A DNA stretch of 64,000 bases from Bacteroidaceae bacterium (GTDB lineage Bacteria > Bacteroidota > Bacteroidia > Bacteroidales > Bacteroidaceae), in contig JAEEZS010000019.1 of NCBI GenBank assembly GCA_016291905.1, positions 45,900 through 109,899 on the forward strand, read 5' to 3'. The notes below the pieces were generated by a model. The model was not told the origin of the DNA, did not search any database, and saw only the letters and a program-made list of their open reading frames with translations. Shown here piece by piece: positions 31,721-40,898 of the stretch (within the stretch, counting starts at the first letter, position 1; every line of letters begins with the position of its first letter). The translations under genes and the position numbers were made by a program.

Positions 31721-31846
31721 TTCCACTGGGCTGGTTTCATAACGTAGTGGAATAATTTCTCAGCCCACTGGGTTAATTTCTCAGCCCACTGGGTTATTTC
31801 CGTAGCCCATTGGGCTAATTCTTCAGCCCACTGGGTTATTTCCGTA
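31721..31846. repeat. 21-bp tandem array (array B)
   Basis: Six units begin at 31721, 31742, 31763, 31784, 31805 and 31826, an exact period of 21. Four share the core GCCCACTGGGTTA with the pseudo-palindrome CCCANTGGG and then a T-rich half. The unit at 31742 instead reads ACGTAGTGGAATAA and is nearly identical to a unit at 60752. The array lies midway between the divergent promoters of the S9 gene and the nucleotide-sugar dehydratase. No gene is present at 31582-32000. Confidence 0.9.
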
Positions 31847-31932
31847 GTTTGATAAAACCAGAATTCAGACGTGCATTTCATTCTTTTTTCCTTTTTTCTG
31901 CTGAAATATTTTTTTCTGCCGAAAGAATCTTT

Positions 31933-31940
31933 TATCTTTG
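31933..31940 (+). promoter_or_regulatory. Bacteroidota -7 promoter element for the dehydratase gene
   Basis: The plus strand reads TATCTTTG followed by CAACG, about 60 bases before the start at 32001. Tandem array B ends 87 bases upstream. Confidence 0.7.
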
Positions 31941-32000
31941 CAACGTTAATTCCTAATTAGCGTTTTTACTGAAACCGATTGCACAAAAACAACAATAGTA

Positions 32001-33971
32001 ATGAGCAAGTTGTTCAACCGTCTCTCCCAATACTTCTCGAAGTATCTTGATTCGAGAATCATTTTTGCTTTGGACTTTATCCTGTCGTTTATGTCTTCGC
32101 TGGCCATTCTGGTCTTGCTTACAGGCATAACGCGTCGGGGTAGTATTACTACAGCGTTTGCCATCTGGTGGATGACATCGTCGATAGTTGCCACTTTGAT
32201 AGTAATGCTGACGTTCAAGAACTACAAGACTGTTATCCGTCATACAAAACTGCGCGATTTGGTGGGCTTTATGATGGAGTCGTTTGTGAAAATGATTCTC
32301 ATGCTGGTCATCATGTGGATTGGCTTTAAGATAAACTCTGTTGTCATAGTGGCTCTGTTCATTGATTTCCTGCTTACTATGGTCGTCTTTGTCAGCATAC
32401 GTCTGGTGATGGTTGTCGTGTATGACCATGTAAAAGACCGTGTGAAGGAGCAGGGAAACGTGAATCGAGTGCTTGTCTTTGGCACCAGTGAAAAGTCGGT
32501 GGCAGCAATCACGCGTTTTCAGAATTCCTATCAATATCATATTGTCGGTTTTCTCGTAAAAGGAAAGGAGCCTCATCTGAAAGTAAACGAGTTGCCCGTT
32601 TATTCCTATCTTGATTTTACGGAGCTTAAGGAACTTCTGGGCAACCTGAATATACGCTGTATCCTATTCCCTACGGAAACTGCTGTGCGCGAGGAATCAG
32701 ATGGCTTAGTGGCATTTTGTAGCAGAAATAACCTCAAAGCGCTCATTATTCCTTCTGTCGATGAGGTGGTTGATGGAAAGTTGATGAACACTAAAATCCG
32801 CGAGGTGAAGATTGAAGACCTTCTTGGGCGACAGGAAATCAAGCTTGAGATGGACGCCATTATTGCGAATTTCAAGGGTAAGACGGTTATGGTGACGGGT
32901 GCTGCCGGCAGCATCGGCTCAGAGCTGTGTCGTCAGTTGGCTGGCTTTGGCGTAAAGCAGCTTATCCTGTTCGACAATGGGGAGACGCCCATGCACAACA
33001 TTCGTCTGGAGCTGGAGGAGCGTTACCCTGACCTGAAGTTCGTACCTGTGATTGGTGACGTGCGTCAGATTCAGCGCCTTGACTATGCCTTCCGTACCTG
33101 GCATCCTCAGGTGGTGTTCCATGCTGCTGCCTATAAACACGTGCCCCTGATGGAGGAAAATCCCTGTGAGGCAGTACTGGTGAATGTCTTTGGCTCGCGC
33201 AACGTGGCAGATAAATGTATTGAGTATGGTACGGAAATGATGGTGATGATCAGTACCGACAAGGCTGTGAATCCAACCAACATTATGGGCTGTACCAAGC
33301 GTTTGGCGGAGATTTATGTGCAGTCACTCGGTTTGGCTATCGCTAATGGCAGTTACAAACCGGCTTTGAAAGAAGGTGTAACGGAGTGCAAGACAAAGTT
33401 CGTTACCACCCGTTTTGGTAATGTGCTTGGCTCCAATGGCTCGGTCATCCCTCGCTTCCGTCATCAGATAGAGTATGGTGGTCCTGTTACCGTCACAGAC
33501 CCGCGCATCACGCGCTTCTTCATGACTATCCCTGAGGCTTGCCGTCTGGTAATGGAGGCCGCGACGATGAGTTCTGGTAACCAGATTTTCGTCTTTGATA
33601 TGGGTGAGTCTGTAAAGATTGATACTCTGGCACGCCGCATGATTTCCTTGGCAGGATTGGAAGTAGATTGTGATATTAAGATTGAGTATTCCGGCCTTCG
33701 TCCAGGTGAAAAACTCTATGAGGAGGTTCTATCTAATAAGGAGAATACCGAGCCTACCTCACACGATCGTATCCGTATTGCCAAAGTGCGCGAGTATGAC
33801 TACAATCATGCCTTAGAGGTCGTCAATCAACTGGAGGAACTCTCCCGTTCTGTCCGTATTCCTGAGATGGTCAAGTTGATGAAAGAGACTGTACCTGAAT
33901 TTATCAGTATGAATAGTGAGTTCTCGAAATACGACAAACCTGCTGAGGATAAGGAATCTTTGAACCCCTAA
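32001..33971 (+). CDS. Membrane nucleotide-sugar 4,6-dehydratase/epimerase (FlaA1/CapD-like)
   Basis: The 656-aa protein starts MSKLFNRLSQYFSKYLDSRI. Residues about 20-140 have four hydrophobic segments. Residues about 150-270 are a CoA-binding-like N-domain. Residues about 290-570 are a short-chain dehydrogenase: GAAGSIGSEL (NAD binding), AAAYKHVPLMEENP, STDKAVNPTNIMG and GMTKR-like MGCTKR, then RFGNVLGSNGS. This fits WbpM/CapD enzymes that make UDP-sugars for surface polysaccharide. Length and layout are normal. It is followed 19 bases later by an acyl-CoA synthetase gene. Confidence 0.85.
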   Translation: MSKLFNRLSQYFSKYLDSRIIFALDFILSFMSSLAILVLLTGITRRGSITTAFAIWWMTSSIVATLIVMLTFKNYKTVIRHTKLRDLVGFMMESFVKMILMLVIMWIGFKINSVVIVALFIDFLLTMVVFVSIRLVMVVVYDHVKDRVKEQGNVNRVLVFGTSEKSVAAITRFQNSYQYHIVGFLVKGKEPHLKVNELPVYSYLDFTELKELLGNLNIRCILFPTETAVREESDGLVAFCSRNNLKALIIPSVDEVVDGKLMNTKIREVKIEDLLGRQEIKLEMDAIIANFKGKTVMVTGAAGSIGSELCRQLAGFGVKQLILFDNGETPMHNIRLELEERYPDLKFVPVIGDVRQIQRLDYAFRTWHPQVVFHAAAYKHVPLMEENPCEAVLVNVFGSRNVADKCIEYGTEMMVMISTDKAVNPTNIMGCTKRLAEIYVQSLGLAIANGSYKPALKEGVTECKTKFVTTRFGNVLGSNGSVIPRFRHQIEYGGPVTVTDPRITRFFMTIPEACRLVMEAATMSSGNQIFVFDMGESVKIDTLARRMISLAGLEVDCDIKIEYSGLRPGEKLYEEVLSNKENTEPTSHDRIRIAKVREYDYNHALEVVNQLEELSRSVRIPEMVKLMKETVPEFISMNSEFSKYDKPAEDKESLNP

Positions 33972-33990
33972 ACCCCCAAATATCTGCACA

Positions 33991-35634
33991 GTGGAAGATA
34001 TCGTAAAACTCATTGAAAAGAGTGTTAAAAAGAACTGGACGCTGGATGCCTTGACGGACTATAGGGGGACTACGCACCAGTTCAAGGACGTGGCGCGAAA
34101 GATCGAAAAACTCCATATCCTCTTTGAGACTGTTGGCATTGAGAAAGGTGATAAGATTGCCATCTGTGGCCGTAATTCCTCTCATTGGGCGGTGGCTTTC
34201 TTAGCCACAATGACTTATGGGGCTGTGGCTGTGCCTATCCTCCATGAGTTTAAGCCCGATAATGTCCATAATATCATTAACCACTCCGACTCTCGCCTGC
34301 TGTTTGTGGGTGAGTCAAATTGGGAGGGGATGGACGAAAACAGCATTCCGGGCGTCCTCGGGGTTCTTTTGATAAATGATTTCAGTGTGCTGGTGTCTCG
34401 TACAGAGAAGCTTACCTATGCCCGTGAGCATCTTAATGAGCTTTTCGGGCGCAAGTTCCCTAGTCGTTTCGAGCCCAAGGACATTCATTATGAGTCGCCT
34501 GACCCTGAGTCGCTGGCTCTCATCAACTACACTTCTGGTTCAACAGGCCATTCAAAAGGGGTGATGATTCCCTACCGTGCCCTTTCGTCAAATATCGAGT
34601 TTGCCTATGGTGTTGTCCTGCTCAACCCAGGCGATAAGATTGTCTCGATGCTTCCGATGGCTCACACCTACGGTATGACATTCGAGTTCCTCTACGAGTT
34701 CACCGTTGGGGTACACATCTATCTGCTCACGCGCATCCCTAGCCCAAAGATAGTCTTTCAGGCATTCAGCGAGGTAAAGCCCAACATCATTGTGGCTGTG
34801 CCGCTTATCATTGAGAAGATAATTAAGAAAAACATCCTGCCACGCATGGCCACGTTCCCAATTAACGTGCTCAGTCGTATTCCTCTTGTCAATGATGCTG
34901 TTCGTAACAGTGTGCGTGACCAGATGGTGCGCTCCTTCGGGGGCAATTTCTACGAAATAATCATCGGTGGGGCTGCCTTCAATCCTGAGGTTGACAAGTT
35001 CCTTCACACCATCCGTTTCCCATATACTGTGGGCTATGGTGCCACAGAGTGCGCGCCCATCATTTGCTATGAGGACTGGAAGTCTACCAAGGTGGGCAGC
35101 TGTGGTAAGGCCGTCATCAACATGGAGGTCCGCATCAACTCATCTGACCCTCAGCATGAGGCTGGCGAGATTCTCTGCCGCGGTAAAAACGTTATGCTGG
35201 GCTATTATAAAAACGAAGAGCTCACGCGTCAGACCATTGATGCTGATGGTTGGCTCCACACAGGTGACTTAGGCATACTGGACAGTGAGGGGCGCATCTA
35301 CATCAAGGGGCGCAGCAAAAACATGATTCTCGGGGCTTCTGGACAAAACATTTATCCTGAGGAGATTGAGGACCAGCTGAACAGCTATCCCTTTGTGGCA
35401 GAGTCGCTTGTCGTTGACAGGGCTGGTGCGCTTGTGGCTCTTGTCTATCCGGATACTGACCGTGTGGCAGCTGAGGGAAAAACAGCTGATGACGTCATGG
35501 AGGTAATGGAGAGCAACCGGGTCAATATCAACAAGACGCTCCCTGTCTATTCGCAGATTTCCCGTTTTGTCATTCAGGAGGAGGAGTTCGAGAAGACGCC
35601 CAAAAAGAGCATCAAAAGGTTCCTCTATCAGTAA
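33991..35634 (+). CDS. AMP-forming fatty acyl-CoA synthetase
   Basis: The 547-aa protein uses a GTG start at 33991. The AMP-binding motif is INYTSGSTGHSKGVMI; further core motifs are GYGATECAPIICYED, GWLHTGDLGILDSEGRIYIK and GRSKNMILGASGQNIYPEEI, with the C-terminal lysine in KTPKKSIKRFLY. It activates a fatty acid with ATP and CoA for phospholipid or lipid A use. Some members act on other carboxylates. It lies 19 bases after the dehydratase gene and probably shares its transcript. Confidence 0.85.
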   Translation: MEDIVKLIEKSVKKNWTLDALTDYRGTTHQFKDVARKIEKLHILFETVGIEKGDKIAICGRNSSHWAVAFLATMTYGAVAVPILHEFKPDNVHNIINHSDSRLLFVGESNWEGMDENSIPGVLGVLLINDFSVLVSRTEKLTYAREHLNELFGRKFPSRFEPKDIHYESPDPESLALINYTSGSTGHSKGVMIPYRALSSNIEFAYGVVLLNPGDKIVSMLPMAHTYGMTFEFLYEFTVGVHIYLLTRIPSPKIVFQAFSEVKPNIIVAVPLIIEKIIKKNILPRMATFPINVLSRIPLVNDAVRNSVRDQMVRSFGGNFYEIIIGGAAFNPEVDKFLHTIRFPYTVGYGATECAPIICYEDWKSTKVGSCGKAVINMEVRINSSDPQHEAGEILCRGKNVMLGYYKNEELTRQTIDADGWLHTGDLGILDSEGRIYIKGRSKNMILGASGQNIYPEEIEDQLNSYPFVAESLVVDRAGALVALVYPDTDRVAAEGKTADDVMEVMESNRVNINKTLPVYSQISRFVIQEEEFEKTPKKSIKRFLYQ

Positions 35635-35667
35635 AAGTCAACCTTTATTTATGCTTATGCGTACCAA

Positions 35668-36336
35668 TTAGTACGCTCTCTCGCCGAAAATGGCACTGCC
35701 GATGCGTACCATTGTGGCCCCCTCGCGGATAGCAAGAGGGTAGTCAGCCGTCATGCCCTCAGAGAGGGTGTTGAACGAGGGATCGTCGGCAAAGAATTTG
35801 TGCTTCACTTGGTCGAAGAGTGTGCGGACAGTGCGGAATTCGCTGCGGATAAGTGTTTCATCATCAGTGTTTGTAGCCATTGCCATAAGACCAGTGATGT
35901 GTACCCCTGTTAGATTGCGCCATGGCTCTATGGTTAGCAGTTGGATGAGCTCATCGGGACGGAGGCCATACTTTGTTTCCTCGCGCGCCACATGGAGCTG
36001 GAGCAGGCAGTTGATGACTCGCTGATGGCGCAGGGCGTGCTTGTTGATTTCACTGAGGGCATGGAAGGAGTCGACACTTTGGATGGTGTGGACAAATGGG
36101 GCCATGAACTTTATTTTGTTTGTCTGCACATGGCCAGTGAAGTGCCATTCGATGTCGCTCGGCAAAGACTCAGCTTTGGCCGACATCTCCATGACGTGGT
36201 TTTCACCAAAAAGACGTTGCCCAGCAGCGTACGCCTCACGGATCATCTCCTGTGGGTGATACTTGGATATGGCAACGAGCTGCACCCCCTCAGGCAGTGT
36301 GGCTCGTATTTCCTGCAAACGCTCAGCAACATTCAT
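35668..36336 (-). CDS. YggS-type pyridoxal phosphate homeostasis protein
   Basis: The 222-aa protein starts MNVAERLQEIRATLPEGVQL. Lys25 in VAISKYHP is the PLP site; LFGENHVMEM, HFTGHVQTNKIK, SVDSFHALSEI, GLMAMATN and SEGMTADYPLAIREGATMVR follow in the family order and the end is GSAIFGER. It carries PLP and balances vitamin B6 and amino-acid pools. Length is normal. It is convergent with the acyl-CoA synthetase gene and precedes no clear partner. Confidence 0.9.
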   Translation of the reverse strand: MNVAERLQEIRATLPEGVQLVAISKYHPQEMIREAYAAGQRLFGENHVMEMSAKAESLPSDIEWHFTGHVQTNKIKFMAPFVHTIQSVDSFHALSEINKHALRHQRVINCLLQLHVAREETKYGLRPDELIQLLTIEPWRNLTGVHITGLMAMATNTDDETLIRSEFRTVRTLFDQVKHKFFADDPSFNTLSEGMTADYPLAIREGATMVRIGSAIFGERAY

Positions 36337-36357
36337 TATTATAAAAATATTTATTAA

Positions 36358-36804
36358 CTAACGATTGTCTAGTAATCTAAATACATCCATATAAGGGGCT
36401 TCGCTGACAGAGGCGATGGTGAAGTCCATCATGCTACCGTGCATGTGTTCGTCAAGTTTTTGCACTGCATCGTGTAGGTCGCTGGCTTGGACGAGGACAT
36501 CCTGACGGGTCTTTTTCTCGGCAGCGCTTTTCTCATCGAGGGTGATGAAAATGAGCTTGATTTTGAAATATCGGTCGGCAGCATCTTCTTCTGTGAAGAA
36601 AAGGTCACCATATTTGACGCGCTTGATGTCGGTGACCATGAACTCACCGCTGATGTAGCTCTTCATTTCATTGATCATGCGCGTCTCAGCCTCGGAGCAG
36701 CTGATGGCATTGGTGAGGTAGCTCTCGCCCTTGACGCGCTTCATCGTGCCGTTTTCCATCAGCTTATCATATTCAAGTTTACACTCAAACCATTCGTTTT
36801 GCAT
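36358..36804 (-). CDS. DUF4494 protein
   Basis: The ATG at 36804 gives 148 aa starting MQNEWFECKLEYDKLMENGT, preceded at 36837-36844 by the element TATTTTTG. The opening, then KRVKGESYLTNAISCSEAET and FKIKLIFITLDEKSAAEKKT, matches the Bacteroidota DUF4494 family. Its function is unknown. It lies 21 bases upstream of the YggS gene on the same strand and may be co-transcribed with it. Confidence 0.8.
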   Translation of the reverse strand: MQNEWFECKLEYDKLMENGTMKRVKGESYLTNAISCSEAETRMINEMKSYISGEFMVTDIKRVKYGDLFFTEEDAADRYFKIKLIFITLDEKSAAEKKTRQDVLVQASDLHDAVQKLDEHMHGSMMDFTIASVSEAPYMDVFRLLDNR

Positions 36805-36836
36805 AGCTTTTTTGTCTTTTTTTGATAATTTGCCTG

Positions 36837-36844
36837 CAAAAATA
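36837..36844 (-). promoter_or_regulatory. Bacteroidota -7 promoter element for DUF4494
   Basis: The minus strand reads TATTTTTG, a match to TAnnTTTG, 33 bases before the start at 36804. It is divergent from the element at 36888-36895. Confidence 0.5.
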
Positions 36845-36887
36845 CAAAAATTATCGCAAATGGCGGGTTGTCCAAAGGAAAAATTAT

Positions 36888-36895
36888 TATCTTTG
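36888..36895 (+). promoter_or_regulatory. Bacteroidota -7 promoter element for the aminotransferase gene
   Basis: The plus strand reads TATCTTTG followed by CCG, 20 bases before the ATG at 36916. This short leader excludes the upstream in-frame ATG at 36868, which lies before the promoter. Confidence 0.7.
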
Positions 36896-36915
36896 CCGAA
36901 ATTTTCTGTAAGAGT

Positions 36916-38118
36916 ATGCCCCAGATATCTGAGCGCGGCACGTTGATGCCAGCATCCCCTATCCGTAAACTGGCTCCTTTGGCTTATGCTGCCGAGGACC
37001 GTGGTATTAAAGTCTACCGGTTGAACATTGGACAGCCTGACCTCCCGACTCCCCAGGCAGCGTTGGATGCTATCCACAACTTCGACCATCGGGTACTGGA
37101 GTATAGTCCCTCGCAGGGTTTCCGCAGTTATCGTGAGAAGCTCGTGGGCTATTATGCAAAGTACAATATCCACGTCACTGCCGATGATATCATCGTCACC
37201 ACAGGAGGTAGCGAGGCGGTACTTTTTGCCTTCCTTGCGTGTCTGAACCCGGGTGACGAAATCATTGTCCCTGAGCCAGCATACGCAAACTACATGGCTT
37301 TTGCCATCTCAGCAGGAGCTATCATACGTACCATCAGCACCACCATCGAGGAGGGGTTCTGTCTGCCGAAGGTGGAGAAGTTTGAGGAGCTCATTAACGA
37401 GCGTACAAAAGCCATCCTTATCTGCAACCCCAATAACCCCACGGGCTATCTCTATACGCGCCGTGAGATGAACCAGATACGCGACCTTGTGAAGAAGTAC
37501 GACCTCTACCTATTCTCCGACGAGGTCTATCGCGAGTTTATCTACACGGGCTCACCTTACATCAGCGCTTGCCATCTGGAGGGTATCCAGAACAACGTTG
37601 TCCTCATTGACTCTGTCAGCAAACGTTACAGCGAGTGCGGCATTCGCATTGGTGCCCTCATCACGAAGAATGAGGAAGTCCGCAAGGCTGTGATGAAATT
37701 CTGTCAGGCTCGTCTGAGTCCTCCTCTTATTGGACAGGCAGCAGCTGAAGCCTCGTTGGATGCCCCGGAGGAATATACTCGCGACACCTACGATGAGTAT
37801 GTTGAGCGGCGTAAATGCCTCATTGATGGCTTGAATCGCATCCCGGGTGTGTATAGCCCCATCCCGATGGGAGCCTTTTACACGGTGGCACGATTGCCAG
37901 TGGATGATGCAGAGAAATTCTGTGCCTGGTGCCTTAGTGAATTCAGTTACGAGGGTGAAACCGTCATGATGGCTCCTGCAGCTGGATTTTACACCACGCC
38001 TGGACTGGGTCGCAATGAAGTCCGTATGGCGTATGTCCTTAAGAAAGAGGACCTCCAGCGTGCTCTCTTCATCCTGAGCAAAGCCCTCGAAGCCTATCCG
38101 GGAAGAATAAACGTGTAG
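36916..38118 (+). CDS. Class I PLP-dependent aminotransferase
   Basis: The ATG at 36916 gives 400 aa starting MPQISERGTLMPASPIRKLA. Core motifs are NIGQPDLPTP, YSPSQGFRSYREKLVGYY, ITTGGSEAVLFAFL-like VTTGGSEAVLFAFL, ICNPNNPTGYLYT, LFSDEVYREF and DSVSKRYSECGIRIG with PLP Lys near 236. It transfers an amino group between an amino acid and a 2-oxo acid; aspartate or aromatic substrates are likely. Four bases later begins a permease gene, so the two are probably co-transcribed. Confidence 0.88.
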   Translation: MPQISERGTLMPASPIRKLAPLAYAAEDRGIKVYRLNIGQPDLPTPQAALDAIHNFDHRVLEYSPSQGFRSYREKLVGYYAKYNIHVTADDIIVTTGGSEAVLFAFLACLNPGDEIIVPEPAYANYMAFAISAGAIIRTISTTIEEGFCLPKVEKFEELINERTKAILICNPNNPTGYLYTRREMNQIRDLVKKYDLYLFSDEVYREFIYTGSPYISACHLEGIQNNVVLIDSVSKRYSECGIRIGALITKNEEVRKAVMKFCQARLSPPLIGQAAAEASLDAPEEYTRDTYDEYVERRKCLIDGLNRIPGVYSPIPMGAFYTVARLPVDDAEKFCAWCLSEFSYEGETVMMAPAAGFYTTPGLGRNEVRMAYVLKKEDLQRALFILSKALEAYPGRINV

Positions 38119-38122
38119 TCTC

Positions 38123-39361
38123 ATGCGGCTTGAGCAGTTTCTTGCTGGGCGTCTTGCCAAGAGTGGGAAGGGCACGCGACAGGTGTCTCGTCCAGCAGTG
38201 GTGATTGCCGAAGCAGGAGTGGCTCTTGGACTGGCAGTGATGATTGTCACCATCTCTGTCTCGCTTGGCTTTAAGCACGAAATCCGCTCGAAGGTCGTAG
38301 GTTTCAATTCCCATATCCACGTCAGCAGTTTCGACTCGTCGTTATCTTATGAGACGACGGCTATCGTTGTCAATGACACGCTGATAGATGCGTTGACACA
38401 GCTGTCGGGTGTGAACCATGTGCAGCGCTATGCCACCAAGCCAGCCATCTTCCGCACGGACGACGAGTTCCTTGGCTTTGTGCTGAAGGGGGTGGGCGAG
38501 GAGTACGACTTGTCGTTTTTCCGCACATACTTGCAGGAGGGCACAGTTGATTCCGTGGCTACGGGGCGTGATGCCCTCCTCATCTCGCGCTCAATGGCCG
38601 ATAAGCTGGGCTATCGTGTGGGCGACCGTGTGGATTGCTATTTCATTGGCTCGTCGTTGCGTGCCCGACGTTTTACTGTCTGTGGTATCTATGAGACAGG
38701 TTTTGGTGACTTTGATAAGCTCTTTGCCGTCAGCAATCTATCCGTTGTCCAGCGTCTCAATGAATGGGAAAACGACGAAGTGACGGGACTTGAGGTGAGC
38801 CTCAACGACTACAACCAACTGACAGCCTGTGCCTGGGAGGTGGGCAGTTATCTGGATACCTACGGCAAGGAACACCATGAGGGCTATTACGTCCAGACCA
38901 TCGAGGAGCAAAACCCTAACCTCTTTGCCTGGTTGGATGTGCTGGATATGAACGTATGGATTATCCTGCTGCTGATGTTGCTTGTGGCTGGGTTCACTGT
39001 TATCTCTGGCTTGCTCATCCTTATCCTCGAGCGCACACAGTTCATCGGCATCCTCAAGGCGCTTGGCTCGCCCAATATCTCAATCCGCAAGACGTTTCTC
39101 CACCTCTCTTTGTATATCATCGGCAGGGGAATGCTGTGGGGCAATATCATCGGTTTGGCACTTTGCGCTGTGCAGAAGTACACCGGTATTGTTGCTCTTG
39201 ACCCCAAGAATTACTACCTTGACCGTGTGCCCATTGAGTTTAACTGGGGTTACCTTGTGCTACTCAACGTTGGCATGTTGGTGCTCTCGGTAGCCATGTT
39301 GATTATTCCTTCGCAAATTATCTCCCGCATCTATCCCTCGAAGTCCATACGGTTCGAGTAA
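38123..39361 (+). CDS. LolC/LolE-type ABC transporter permease
   Basis: The 412-aa protein starts MRLEQFLAGRLAKSGKGTRQ. It has an N-terminal hydrophobic segment (AEAGVALGLAVMIVTISVSL), a periplasmic domain of about 210 residues, and three more segments near the end (IILLLMLLVAGFTVISGLLI and onward), with ERTQFIGILKALGSPNISIR as the cytoplasmic coupling loop. This is the FtsX/LolC fold that moves lipoproteins or drugs with a partner ATPase, which is not encoded nearby. Its last 31 bases overlap the end of the convergent lipid kinase gene. Confidence 0.82.
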   Translation: MRLEQFLAGRLAKSGKGTRQVSRPAVVIAEAGVALGLAVMIVTISVSLGFKHEIRSKVVGFNSHIHVSSFDSSLSYETTAIVVNDTLIDALTQLSGVNHVQRYATKPAIFRTDDEFLGFVLKGVGEEYDLSFFRTYLQEGTVDSVATGRDALLISRSMADKLGYRVGDRVDCYFIGSSLRARRFTVCGIYETGFGDFDKLFAVSNLSVVQRLNEWENDEVTGLEVSLNDYNQLTACAWEVGSYLDTYGKEHHEGYYVQTIEEQNPNLFAWLDVLDMNVWIILLLMLLVAGFTVISGLLILILERTQFIGILKALGSPNISIRKTFLHLSLYIIGRGMLWGNIIGLALCAVQKYTGIVALDPKNYYLDRVPIEFNWGYLVLLNVGMLVLSVAMLIIPSQIISRIYPSKSIRFE

Positions 39362-40296
39362 CTATCCGGTACAATGAACTTTACGGCGTGCTGTATGTTC
39401 TCCACTTCGATGTGGGTGGCGGGGAGGATTTCACCGTCTAGCGAAACGCAGAAGCCCTCGGGGCCATCGATGGTGATGTGCCGTGCCCGCACGTAAGTGA
39501 TGTAGGGCTTGAACATCGGGTCGTTCAAATGAGTGCCTTGTTTGTAGCCGTTCATCATACGGAGGAAACGCAGCCGTGACAGCGGGCGCACAAGGCACAC
39601 CTCCATTAGTCCGTCGTTGTTTCGGCTGTTGGGGGCACAGCAATACGAGCCGCCCACATGGGTGCCGTTGGCAGCGGTACAGAGCAAGATGTGGTCGAAA
39701 GCCTTTTTGTCGTTGTCACTAATTCGCTCATTGTCGGCCCAGACGGTGCACTTGTTTTTCATGCCCGTCAGGAATCCCCACGCCACAGCCGTAGGGTAGG
39801 CCATACCCTTGCCGATAAGGGGAAAGCGTCTCAGTCGATGCATGGTCCGGGCTACCTTGGCATCCAGTCCGAAATGTGTGGCGTTCATTGCCCAAGTCAC
39901 TTCATTGCCCTCGCTTCTCACCTTCATCATATCAATGGGCGTCATAGTGCCGTGCAGCAGTCGCCCCACGTTGCGAAACTCGTCAGGGCCACCGTAGTAC
40001 TTCACATAGTCGTTGCCGCTGCCTTGGGCAAAGGCTGTGAATGCCACACCCTCTACGCCGATGCAGGCGATGGCCAACTCGCGCAGCGTACCGTCGCCCC
40101 CGCAGGCATAAAAACGCAGATCTTCTTCAGGATAGTTGGCACGGTAGCGACGCACTACCTCGTGGCTGTCGCCTCGGCGTTGTTTTACATAAATCTCGTA
40201 GTCAACCTTTCCGTCGTATGCCCGTAGCGCCTCGCGCACCAGTGCCTCGCACGACTTAGACCCTGCATGAGGGTTCACAATGAAAATGTGCTTCAT
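39331..40296 (-). CDS. Diacylglycerol kinase-type lipid kinase (DagK/YegS family)
   Basis: The 321-aa protein starts MKHIFIVNPHAGSKSCEALV. It has the NPHAGS opening, ACGGDGTLRELAIACIG near residues 85-100, and AQGSGNDYVKYYGG, the catalytic-domain motifs. The C-terminal part has LRFLRMMNGYKQGTHL and a beta-rich end. It phosphorylates diacylglycerol or a related lipid in phospholipid recycling. Length is normal. The tail overlap with the permease gene suggests weak mutual antisense effects. Confidence 0.85.
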   Translation of the reverse strand: MKHIFIVNPHAGSKSCEALVREALRAYDGKVDYEIYVKQRRGDSHEVVRRYRANYPEEDLRFYACGGDGTLRELAIACIGVEGVAFTAFAQGSGNDYVKYYGGPDEFRNVGRLLHGTMTPIDMMKVRSEGNEVTWAMNATHFGLDAKVARTMHRLRRFPLIGKGMAYPTAVAWGFLTGMKNKCTVWADNERISDNDKKAFDHILLCTAANGTHVGGSYCCAPNSRNNDGLMEVCLVRPLSRLRFLRMMNGYKQGTHLNDPMFKPYITYVRARHITIDGPEGFCVSLDGEILPATHIEVENIQHAVKFIVPDSYSNRMDFEG

Positions 40297-40567
40297 GGGC
40301 TATTGAAAACTTGCTTCTTCTTTTTCGTTAGTTCCTTTTGGCGTGCGAAGGTAGTGCAAAATGCACAATTATGCAATAAAGTGAGATGAAAAATGTACAA
40401 AAATACAAGGTGCAGAAGGGCTTTCCTGTACACGCGCAAATAGCAAATGATTTTTTTCCCATTGTAATATAGTGCGTATGAGGATGGGGGTGTTTGTACC
40501 TTTTGTACCTTTATTTCTTTGTACTTTCTTCCTTTGTATCCCTTTCCTTCTCTTCCTCTAAAAAACA

Positions 40568-40693
40568 GCTGATTCTGTCTGCTCAGAAGCTGATTTTAGC
40601 AAATTAGAAGCTGATTCTGGCAAATTAGAAGCTGATTCTGGCAAATTAGAAGCTGATTCTGGCGGGGCAGAAGCTGATTTTATTGGGTAAACA
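40568..40693. repeat. 21-bp tandem array (array C)
   Basis: Six units begin at 40568, 40589, 40610, 40631, 40652 and 40673, an exact period of 21. The unit reads GCTGATTCTGGCAAATTAGAA with small changes; AGAA and TTCT form a short inverted repeat around GCTGA. The region 40297-40898 contains no gene. T-rich text with four TTTGTACC-like words lies to the left at about 40490-40545. The array ends 156 bases before the promoter of the fasciclin locus. Confidence 0.9.
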
Positions 40694-40849
40694 GCCGCCT
40701 GTCAATGTCAAGAGCCATCCCAAATAAGAGTTAAAAACTATTTTATATCGCTATAAGTGACAGCTTAAATCTGCCCTTTTTTTTCCGCCACACTGCGAAA
40801 AAAATACCCAAAAAACGGCTATTTGTTTGGCAGTATAGAGAAGATGTAT

Positions 40850-40857
40850 TATCTTTG
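40850..40857 (+). promoter_or_regulatory. Bacteroidota promoter for the fasciclin/SusCD locus
   Basis: The -7 element TATCTTTG lies at 40850-40857 with TTTG about 21 bases upstream (40826-40829) as the -33 box. The start of the first lipoprotein gene is about 42 bases downstream. Confidence 0.8.
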
Positions 40858-40898
40858 CAAAAGAAATCAAAGAATCATTTAATATCCCCTTTTGAACC

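Noticed and set aside
31721..31846. CRISPR array
   Set aside because: The units are continuous 21-mers with no unique spacers and no cas genes nearby. The same applies to the arrays at 19368 and 40568.
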